A stretch of DNA of 5,756 nt, taken from NCBI GenBank assembly GCA_052388135.1, contig JBQTIM010000120.1, positions 1 through 5,756 of the forward strand. The letters run 5' to 3'. The notes under the pieces were generated by a model that was given only the letters and a program-made list of their open reading frames with translations, ran no database searches and had not been told where the DNA came from. The stretch comes from JBQTIM01 sp052388135 (GTDB taxonomy: Bacteria; Elusimicrobiota; Elusimicrobia; FEN-1173). Positions 1-4,932 of the stretch are shown in pieces; the stretch's first letter is position 1, and every line of letters begins with the position of its first letter. Position numbers and translations under genes: made by a program.

Positions 1-123
1 CTTTCGGCCTGCGCCTTAGCGGTCTTCGGCTCACATACCGCCGACGGAGTATGCTCGCCTCGGCCCGCGTCGGCTCGGCTCGAAATCTGAAATTTCGCTC
101 CGAGTTCATTTATGAGATGAGTT
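1..123. other. Non-coding, repeat-rich tail downstream of the XRE/S24 regulator
   Basis: I see no convincing gene here. The pentamer TCGGC occurs five times in the first 80 bases (4-8, 26-30, 60-64, 70-74, 75-79). There are two stem-loops: CATAC/GTATG at 34-38 and 49-53, and a longer one at 74-104. Base composition changes from very GC-rich (54-80) to AT-richer (81-123). This looks like an intergenic repeat or a structured 3' region of the regulator transcript. Whether the element occurs elsewhere in the genome cannot be seen from this window. Confidence 0.5.
74..104. repeat. Two-part inverted repeat (stem-loop), possible terminator or REP-like element
   Basis: The outer arms CTCGG (74-78) and CCGAG (100-104) and the inner arms CGAAAT (81-86) and ATTTCG (92-97) are all perfectly complementary. 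They are separated by a symmetric CT/CT internal loop and closed by a five-base loop at 87-91. That gives 11 base pairs, placed 20-50 bases beyond the regulator stop codon. No U-rich tract follows it on the minus strand, and only a weak one (TTCATTT) follows on the plus strand. A classical intrinsic terminator for the regulator is therefore not supported. A structured 3' end or a dispersed palindromic repeat fits as well. Confidence 0.5.
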
Positions 124-780
124 CTAAGCTTTTCGGAAGAACCCCACCACCACGCCCGCCACTTCCACATCGCCGCCAGAGGAAAGCTTCAACTTCTTTT
201 CGCCGCCGTCCTTAAATTCCACGTAATCGCCGCCCTTGCCCGCCTTCAGAAGCGCGCACTCCGCGCCCACTCGGGCCACGGACCAGCGGTCCCCCGGAGC
301 GCTCTTCGCCTCCACCACGAGGGCGTACTCTCCGTCGGCCATGAGGGGCTCCAGGCCCGGGCCGGCGGCCCGCACGGCGGCGCAGCGGCGGCCGCCCGGC
401 AGGGCCAGCGTCAAGGTGAGGTATTCGCGGGCCGGATCGTCGAAATCGAAGGAAAACCTCGGGCTTTCGGCCTGGGCGACCACGGGAACGAGCGTCGTCC
501 CATAGGCCGGAGAGCCGCCGTCCCGCGCCTGTCCGGCGTAGCCGGCGGCCAGCCGGTAGCGCCGTCCGGCCGAAGGAACGCGCAGGGCCTCCATCAGCTC
601 GTCCACGCTCACGCCCAGCTCGCGCGCAACCTTCGGCCTGATGTCCTCGCTGGGCGAAATGGCTCCGCTGGCCCAGCGAGCCACCGTGGGCTGGGCCAAG
701 CCGATGACCTTGGCGAAGCGCGTTTGGGCGCCCCGCCGTATGCCTTTGTTCCAGCGCGCCAGCAGATCAGAGAAGGTCAC
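124..780 (-). CDS. XRE-family transcriptional regulator with LexA/CI-like (S24) C-terminal domain, catalytic serine missing
   Basis: This is a 218-residue cytoplasmic DNA-binding regulator. Residues about 4-66 form a Cro/C1-type helix-turn-helix: FAKVIGLAQPTVARWASG is the recognition region, followed by the typical ARELGVSVDELMEAL helix. A linker (about 67-95) leads to an S24-type domain (about 97-218). That domain has the family's closing strand pattern (VEVAGVVVGFFR) and the lysine of the catalytic dyad in ALLK (K179). The motif normally read as GDSMEP is GPGLEP here (residues 140-145), so the nucleophilic serine is glycine. Self-cleavage of the LexA/CI kind should therefore be impossible, and the domain probably serves dimerisation or sensing (inference). 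The start is GTG at 780, with a weak AAAGG about ten bases upstream; an upstream start cannot be excluded. It is divergent from the small gene at 917-1159, sharing a 136-bp control region with an operator-like palindrome, which suggests autoregulation and control of that gene. The family call is confident; the targets are inferred. Confidence 0.88.
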   Translation of the reverse strand: MTFSDLLARWNKGIRRGAQTRFAKVIGLAQPTVARWASGAISPSEDIRPKVARELGVSVDELMEALRVPSAGRRYRLAAGYAGQARDGGSPAYGTTLVPVVAQAESPRFSFDFDDPAREYLTLTLALPGGRRCAAVRAAGPGLEPLMADGEYALVVEAKSAPGDRWSVARVGAECALLKAGKGGDYVEFKDGGEKKLKLSSGGDVEVAGVVVGFFRKA

Positions 781-810
781 GGCTTGAACGCCTTTGGGAG
801 AATTGGAATA

Positions 811-839
811 TTGACAGGATTCATAATTATGTGTATAAA
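811..839 (+). promoter_or_regulatory. Sigma70-type promoter for the small plus-strand gene
   Basis: A perfect -35 hexamer TTGACA (811-816) is followed by a 17-bp spacer and a -10 hexamer TATAAA (834-839), five of six matching consensus. The surroundings are AT-rich in an otherwise GC-rich window. Transcription should begin near 846. The spacer contains a perfect 10-bp palindrome, CATAATTATG (822-831), which could be a protein-binding half of the control region or chance in AT-rich DNA. I found no equally good promoter on the minus strand for the divergent regulator. Confidence 0.7.
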
Positions 840-851
840 TAGAAAAATCGC

Positions 852-871
852 TCGTGCATCATGACGCACGA
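852..871. promoter_or_regulatory. 20-bp operator-like palindrome
   Basis: TCGTGCATCATGACGCACGA reads the same on both strands except for one mismatched pair (A858 against C865), so nine of ten dyad pairs match. It begins about six bases downstream of the predicted start of transcription of the plus-strand promoter and lies between two divergent genes, one encoding a helix-turn-helix regulator. That is the expected place for an operator bound by a dimeric XRE/S24 repressor. No protein contact is shown by sequence alone. The same bases could also form a 6-bp RNA hairpin (TCGTGC/GCACGA) in the leader. Confidence 0.5.
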
Positions 872-916
872 ATCGGTTGCGTAAAATCTAGCAATTTCCC
901 CGGGGATAAACAAACG

Positions 917-1159
917 GTGGCTTCCACGAACCTCATTGAACATTCGCGCCAAGCCGCGGCCGTAGGGCGGCCGTGGACCTGGGATGACCACCGCCGCCTC
1001 CTGGAGGCGGAGGAGGAGATCGCGCACACCCTGAAGTTCCTGGTGTCCTGCGCCCTGGATTCCGCTCACATCCGCCAGGATCCCCAGGCGTTCCAGTGCA
1101 TCGTGGACATTTGCCGCGGGCTGCTGGAAAGGAACGGCCGGACCGGAAAGGTTTTTTAA
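917..1159 (+). CDS. Small hypothetical protein, 80 residues, predicted helical
   Basis: I do not recognise this family. The chosen GTG at 917 gives 80 residues. Codons after it have strongly GC-rich third positions and read as real coding sequence. The in-frame stretch back to an alternative GTG at 854 is AT-rich at third positions, overlaps the palindrome and begins only about eight bases after the predicted transcription start. A GGGGA (902-906) ten bases before 917 is a weak ribosome binding site. The protein has no signal peptide or clear membrane segment. Residues about 21-48 (rich in Glu, Leu and Ala, including LLEAEEEIAHTLKFL) and about 57-72 look helical, with cysteines at 45, 61 and 66. 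It is divergent from the XRE/S24 regulator and preceded by a strong promoter, so it is probably a target or partner of that regulator (inference). It converges on leuB with a 14-bp gap. Confidence 0.6.
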   Translation: MASTNLIEHSRQAAAVGRPWTWDDHRRLLEAEEEIAHTLKFLVSCALDSAHIRQDPQAFQCIVDICRGLLERNGRTGKVF

Positions 1160-1173
1160 AGGGTTACGGAAGC

Positions 1174-2268
1174 TCAGCCCGCCAAAGCTCCCGCCACGGC
1201 GTCGCCCATGGCGGCCGTGCCCAAGGCGGAAGCGCCCGGCGCGGCGATGTCGGCCGTGCGCGCGCCCCGCGACAGCGCGGTTTCCACCGCCGTCTCCATG
1301 GCCGCGGCCGCCGCTTCCTCCCCGAAGGAATAACGCAGCATCAGGGCGGCGGATAAAATCTGCGCGATGGGGTTGGCAATGCCTTTGCCCGCGATGTCGG
1401 GCGCGGAACCGCCGGCGGGCTCGTAAAGTCCGAAGCCGCTTTCGGACAGGCTGGCGGAGGGGAGCAGGCCCATGGACCCCGTCAGCATGGCGCACTCGTC
1501 GGAAATGATGTCGCCGAACATGTTGCCGCAGAGCAGGACGTCGAACTGCCGCGGGTTCTTGATGAGCTGCATGGCCGCGTTGTCCACGTACATGTGGGAC
1601 AGTTTCACGTCGGGATACTGAGCGCCCACGCCCGCCACCACTTCCCGCCACAGGACCATGCAGGTCAGCACGTTGGCCTTGTCCACGGACACCACGCTTT
1701 TGCGCCGCAATCGCGCCGCTTGAAAAGCCTTGTGGGCGATGCGCTCGATTTCCGCGCGGGTATACTCTTTTGTATCCCAAGCGCGCTCCTGCGGGCCGGC
1801 GCCCTCCCGCCCCTTGCTCCCCGGCCGCTTGGCGAAATAAATTCCCCCCGTCAGCTCCCGAACGCACAGGATGTCGAAGCCGTCGCCCACGATGTCGGGC
1901 CGCAGGGGGCAGGCGGCCGTCAGGGATTTATAAACGCGGGCGGGTCGGAGGTTGCAGAAAAGCTGGAAGTGTTTGCGGAGGGGAAGCAACGCCGCGCGTT
2001 CGGGTTGTTTCTCCGGCGGCAAGCTCTCCCATTTGGGGCCGCCCACGGAGCCGAAAAGAACGGCCTGGGCGGCTTCGCAGGTTTTTAAAGTGGACGCCGG
2101 AAGGGCCTCGCCGTGGTTGTCGATGGCGCAGCCGCCCACGTCGGCGCGGGCGTATTCCAGCGCGAAACCGAACCGGCGGGACGCGGCGTCCAAAACCTTC
2201 AGCGCCTCCCCCATGACTTCCGGGCCGATGCCGTCGCCGGCCAGAACCGCGACTTTATAGGATTTCAC
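1174..2268 (-). CDS. leuB: 3-isopropylmalate dehydrogenase
   Basis: LeuB oxidatively decarboxylates 3-isopropylmalate to 2-oxoisocaproate with NAD+ and a divalent metal, the last step before transamination to leucine; it acts in the cytoplasm as a homodimer. The 364 residues are full length for the family. Visible motifs are the N-terminal AVLAGDGIGPEV (7-18), substrate arginines R98 and R108 in LLPLRKHF and LRPAR, RELTGGIYF (137-145) with R137 and Y144, the catalytic lysine K197 in VDKANV, and metal-binding aspartates at D229 (MYVDNAAMQL), D253 and D257 (FGDIISDECA). The NAD-binding signature GLYEPAGGSAPDIAGK (280-295) follows. The sequence after VDKANVL reads TCMVLWREVV; E. coli LeuB, as I recall it, has QSSILWREIV. 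The start is GTG at 2268, fixed by the conserved N-terminus. The 18-bp gap from leuD holds no Shine-Dalgarno sequence, so translation probably depends on coupling. It is the last gene of the leu operon. Confidence 0.97.
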   Translation of the reverse strand: MKSYKVAVLAGDGIGPEVMGEALKVLDAASRRFGFALEYARADVGGCAIDNHGEALPASTLKTCEAAQAVLFGSVGGPKWESLPPEKQPERAALLPLRKHFQLFCNLRPARVYKSLTAACPLRPDIVGDGFDILCVRELTGGIYFAKRPGSKGREGAGPQERAWDTKEYTRAEIERIAHKAFQAARLRRKSVVSVDKANVLTCMVLWREVVAGVGAQYPDVKLSHMYVDNAAMQLIKNPRQFDVLLCGNMFGDIISDECAMLTGSMGLLPSASLSESGFGLYEPAGGSAPDIAGKGIANPIAQILSAALMLRYSFGEEAAAAAMETAVETALSRGARTADIAAPGASALGTAAMGDAVAGALAG

Positions 2269-2286
2269 GGAATGGAAAGCGAGCGG

Positions 2287-2901
2287 TCAGCTGTGCAGCC
2301 AGTCCAGGTAAGGGACCTTGCGGGCCGTTTCCCGAACGGAGTCCATGCCGGCCAGCAGCGTGGCGCTGGAATCCCACGTGCCTTCCAGGAAGGATTGCCG
2401 CGCGGACTCCTTGATGTCCACCGGGATGGAGACGCCGCCGAAGGAGACCGTCTTCTTTTGAAGGTCCAAGTCCGCCTCGGCGTCGGGATTTGCGCGGGCG
2501 AAATCCATCAGGCGTTTCACGTCCGCCGCCGACGCGGTCACCGCCGGCAGGCCGATGGAGACGCAGTTGCCGGCGAAAATCTCGGCGAAGGATTCCCCCA
2601 CCACGGCCTTGATTCCCCACCGCAAAATGCCCTGCGGCGCGTGCTCGCGCGAGGAGCCGCAGCCGAAATTCTTGTTCACCGCGAGGATGGACGCCCCCTT
2701 GTGGCGCGGGTCGTTGAAGGGGTGGTCTTTCGTTTTGCCCTCGGGCGTGAACCTTTCGTCCTGGAAAGTGTATTGGCCGATGTTCTCGAACGTCACGCAG
2801 CGCAGGTAGCGGGCCGGCATGATGCGGTCGGTATCGATGTCATCCCCGGGCACCGGGACGGCGCGGCCTTTAACCCGTAAAATCTTCGTGTCTGCTGCCA
2901 T
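2287..2901 (-). CDS. leuD: 3-isopropylmalate dehydratase small subunit
   Basis: This is the swivel-domain subunit of isopropylmalate isomerase. It pairs with LeuC to convert 2-isopropylmalate into 3-isopropylmalate through a dehydrated intermediate. The 204 residues include the substrate-loop motif GDDIDTDRIMPARYL (19-33) and the family signature NFGCGSSREHAP (78-89), followed by GESFAEIFAGNC (102-113). The C-terminal half (FLEGTWDSSATLLAG and KVPYLDW) matches the longer bacterial form. An in-frame ATG at 2958 would add 19 residues unlike the family. I chose ATG 2901 because AAGGAG sits four bases ahead of it and homology begins there. It is separated from leuC by the inserted DUF4287/SRPBCC gene and a 69-bp spacer, which is unusual for two subunits needed in equal amounts. 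leuB follows after 18 bp. Confidence 0.96.
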   Translation of the reverse strand: MAADTKILRVKGRAVPVPGDDIDTDRIMPARYLRCVTFENIGQYTFQDERFTPEGKTKDHPFNDPRHKGASILAVNKNFGCGSSREHAPQGILRWGIKAVVGESFAEIFAGNCVSIGLPAVTASAADVKRLMDFARANPDAEADLDLQKKTVSFGGVSIPVDIKESARQSFLEGTWDSSATLLAGMDSVRETARKVPYLDWLHS

Positions 2902-2905
2902 AGGA

Positions 2906-2911
2906 CTCCTT
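2906..2911 (-). promoter_or_regulatory. Strong ribosome binding site fixing the leuD start
   Basis: AAGGAG on the minus strand ends four bases before the ATG at 2901. It is the best Shine-Dalgarno match in front of any gene in this window, and it decides the start at 2901 over the upstream in-frame ATG at 2958. It also lets leuD be translated independently of the gene inserted in front of it. Confidence 0.8.
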
Positions 2912-2970
2912 ACGCGCGGGTTTGCAGCTTTTCCACCTGTTGCATTCAAGATTTTCAAGGCCCGTGCCGC

Positions 2971-3522
2971 TCAAGCTTTCGCCTCGAGCTCTTCTTTCAG
3001 CCTTTCCAAGGCTTTCATCCAGAAGGTTTTCATCCGGACCGCTTGGGCTTTATCGGACAGCTTACTGTGCTGCACGGCGGCCTGGCTTTTTTGAGCCCCC
3101 TTGGCGAAAAAGTTGACTGTAACGTCCGTCTTGCCGTCTCGCCACGCAGCGCGCAGCGAACGATTGGTCGTTGCCTTGCGTACCGCGACACCCGAAATTC
3201 CCAGCCACCGGCGCCGCGCATCGTCTTTCCGCCAATGGGAATAAAGCGTTCCGACCGGGACTGCGAAGGTCTTTGAAGCGGTGGCATTGTATCCCGAGGT
3301 GGTTTGATATTTTTCGCGAAGCCCCCGAGCCCTCTCATAAACGACCGTGATCCCCTGGCTCCACCAAGGACTTACGTCGTATCCATTCAGGAGGGCGACG
3401 ATCTCGCGGTGAGACATTCGCGCGGCCCCCGCTGCGTCCAAAACCTTCACCCAGTCCTGCCAAGTTTTTCCCGTTTTATCTCGGACGGCCGCGTCCGAGA
3501 TCGCGTTCGATCGTGTTTTCAT
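2971..3522 (-). CDS. DUF4287/SRPBCC-type protein inserted between leuC and leuD
   Basis: This is a 183-residue soluble protein of unknown function. Residues about 8-75 match the DUF4287 pattern as I recall it: TGKTWQDWVKVLDAAGA, MSHREIVALL, then SPWWSQGITVVYERARG. Residues about 79-180 resemble the SRPBCC/AHSA1 ligand-binding fold: ATASKTFAVPV, a WRKDDARRRWL helix, SLRAAWRDGKTDVTVNFFAKG, then KSQAAVQHSKL and a C-terminal amphipathic helix. No catalytic residues can be named. The ATG at 3522 directly follows the leuC stop (TAG then ATG), and only a weak GGAA lies upstream, so translation is probably coupled to leuC. GC content is about 56% over 3241-3480 (my hand count) against about 65-72% in sampled rows of leuC and leuD, which suggests a more recent arrival. 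No leucine-pathway role is known for these domains; the protein may simply be co-expressed cargo. The domain call is from memory of the family. Confidence 0.85.
   Translation of the reverse strand: MKTRSNAISDAAVRDKTGKTWQDWVKVLDAAGAARMSHREIVALLNGYDVSPWWSQGITVVYERARGLREKYQTTSGYNATASKTFAVPVGTLYSHWRKDDARRRWLGISGVAVRKATTNRSLRAAWRDGKTDVTVNFFAKGAQKSQAAVQHSKLSDKAQAVRMKTFWMKALERLKEELEAKA
3478..3501. repeat. Perfect 10-bp-arm inverted repeat just inside the DUF4287/SRPBCC gene
   Basis: The arms ATCTCGGACG (3478-3487) and CGTCCGAGAT (3492-3501) are exactly complementary around a four-base loop, GCCG. On the transcribed strand the hairpin covers nucleotides 22-45 of the gene (codons for I-S-D-A-A-V-R-D). 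A second stem, GATCG/CGATC (3499-3503 and 3508-3512), overlaps its edge. A stable hairpin this close to a start codon could slow ribosomes or polymerase, or protect an mRNA end. It may also be coincidental to the encoded residues. Confidence 0.6.
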
Positions 3523-4932
3523 CTATTCCGTTTTGAGAATCTTCCTGACATCCGCCACCCGGCCCTCGATGGCCGCCGCGGCCACCATGGCGGGGCTCAT
3601 CAAAAGCGTGCGGCCCGTCGGGCTTCCCTGGCGGCCGATGAAGTTCCGGTTCGAGCTGGAGGCGCAGATTTCCCGGCCCTGCAGTTTGTCGGGGTTCATG
3701 GCCAGGCACATGGAGCAGCCCGCGGCCCGCCATTGGAAGCCGGCGGCCTTGAACACCTCGTGCAGGCCCTCGGCCTCCGCCTGCTTCAAGACCTGCTGGG
3801 AGCCGGGCACCACCAGGGCGCGGACGCCCGCGGCGACCTTCCGCCCTTTGGCCACGCGCGCCGCCTCGCGCAAATCGGAAATGCGCCCGTTGGTGCAGGA
3901 GCCGATGAAGGCCACGTTGATGGGAATGTCCGTCACCGGCATGCCGGGCTTGAACTCCGTAAACTTGTAGGCCTCCTCCAGGGAAGCCCGGTTGCCGTTG
4001 GCGGCCTCCTCCGGTTTCGGCAGACGGCTGGAGACGCCCACCGACTGGCCGGGGTTGATGCCCCAGGCCACGTAGGGCTCCACGGCGGAGCCGTCCAGGG
4101 CGACGTCGTCGGCGAAAGACGCGTCGGGGTCGGAGGCCACGGACCGCCAGAACGCGACGGCCTTCTCGAACCCGCCGCCGGCGGGAACAAAGGGCTTGCC
4201 CTTCAAATAGTCGAACGTGGTCTGGTCGGGGTTGATGTAGCCCACGCGGGCGCCGCCTTCGATGGCCATGTTGCAGACGGTGAGGCGCTCCTCCATGGTC
4301 ATGCGGTCGATCACTTCGCCGGCGAATTCGTAGGCGTAGCCGATGCCGCCGTTGACGCCCAGTTCGTGGATGACGGCCAGGATCACGTCCTTGGCGTAGA
4401 CGCCGGGCGCCAGCCGCCCCGTCACGCGGATGCGGCGGACTTTCGGCCTCGCCAGCGCCAGCGTCTGGGTGGCCAGGATGTCGCGGATCTGGGTGGTGCC
4501 CACGCCGAAAGCCACCGCCCCGAAGGCGCCGTGGGTGGACGTGTGGGAATCGCCGCAGGCCACCGTGAGGCCCGGCTGGGTGAGCCCCAGCTCCGGCCCG
4601 ATGACGTGCACCACGCCCTGCCGGCCGGTGCCGAAATCGAAGAGCTTCACGCCGAACTCCCGCGTGTTTTTTTCCAGGGCCTGCATCATCTCCTCCGCCA
4701 AGGAGTCGGCGAAGGGCCGCGTCTGAACCTCCGTCGGGACGATGTGGTCGAAGGTGGCGAAGGTGTGCTGAGGGTAGGCGCACTTCAGCCCTTTCTCCCT
4801 CAGCATTTGAAAGGCCTGGGGGCTCGTCACCTCGTGCACCAGGTGAAGGCCGATGAAAAGCTGGGTCTGCCCGTTGGGCAGGGCCCGCACGGTGTGCAGG
4901 TCCCAAACTTTGTCGAAGAGAGTTTTTCCCAC
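3523..4932 (-). CDS. leuC: 3-isopropylmalate dehydratase large subunit
   Basis: This is the aconitase-family catalytic subunit of isopropylmalate isomerase, carrying a [4Fe-4S] cluster and acting with LeuD in the cytoplasm. The 469 residues are full length. The cluster ligands are C346 in FIGSCTNGR and C406 and C409 in GCSMCLAMNPD, with the usual spacing. Other family blocks are FDHIVPTE (61-68), ACGDSHTSTHGAFG (125-138), TVCNMAIEGGARVG (218-231), YINPDQTTFDYL (232-243), and the C-terminal SSSNRNFIGRQG (425-436) with its active-site arginine. The start is GTG at 4932, immediately after the leuA stop. GAGGGG (4947-4942), nine bases upstream and inside the last leuA codons, serves as ribosome binding site, so translation is likely coupled to leuA. 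The stop abuts the ATG of the next gene. Confidence 0.97.
   Translation of the reverse strand: MGKTLFDKVWDLHTVRALPNGQTQLFIGLHLVHEVTSPQAFQMLREKGLKCAYPQHTFATFDHIVPTEVQTRPFADSLAEEMMQALEKNTREFGVKLFDFGTGRQGVVHVIGPELGLTQPGLTVACGDSHTSTHGAFGAVAFGVGTTQIRDILATQTLALARPKVRRIRVTGRLAPGVYAKDVILAVIHELGVNGGIGYAYEFAGEVIDRMTMEERLTVCNMAIEGGARVGYINPDQTTFDYLKGKPFVPAGGGFEKAVAFWRSVASDPDASFADDVALDGSAVEPYVAWGINPGQSVGVSSRLPKPEEAANGNRASLEEAYKFTEFKPGMPVTDIPINVAFIGSCTNGRISDLREAARVAKGRKVAAGVRALVVPGSQQVLKQAEAEGLHEVFKAAGFQWRAAGCSMCLAMNPDKLQGREICASSSNRNFIGRQGSPTGRTLLMSPAMVAAAAIEGRVADVRKILKTE

Noticed and set aside
811..880. A matching minus-strand promoter for the XRE/S24 regulator in the same control region
   Set aside because: CATAAT and TATTCC could serve as -10 elements, but no acceptable -35 lies at the right spacing, so I do not call one.
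854..916. Longer version of the small plus-strand gene starting at GTG 854
   Set aside because: Third codon positions are AT-rich in this stretch, there is no ribosome binding site, it would start about eight bases after the predicted transcription start, and it overlaps the palindrome.
827..1867. 346-codon minus-strand open frame across leuB and the control region
   Set aside because: It is a shifted-frame shadow of leuB with low-complexity Arg/Gly/His composition; its 5' part overlaps conserved leuB codons and its 3' part crosses a promoter region.
2113..2880. 255-codon plus-strand open frame antisense to leuD and the start of leuB
   Set aside because: No family resemblance, no ribosome binding site or promoter, and it lies opposite two well-supported genes; GC-rich antisense frames are often open.
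2902..2958. N-terminal extension of LeuD from an in-frame ATG at 2958
   Set aside because: The 19 extra residues do not resemble LeuD, and there is a strong AAGGAG in front of the ATG at 2901, where homology starts.
4666..4672. A AAA AAC in the leuC frame (within codons for EKN), a canonical -1 frameshift heptamer
   Set aside because: The downstream -1 frame has no plausible product, LeuC is a conserved full-length enzyme without known frameshifting, and a single A-run in 1.4 kb can arise by chance.
3476..4906. A 476-codon open frame on the minus strand overlapping nearly all of leuC, in the -1 frame
   Set aside because: It is rich in Arg, Gly, Pro and His with no recognisable motif, which is what a shifted frame of a GC-rich gene gives. 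leuC in the other frame has all family motifs.
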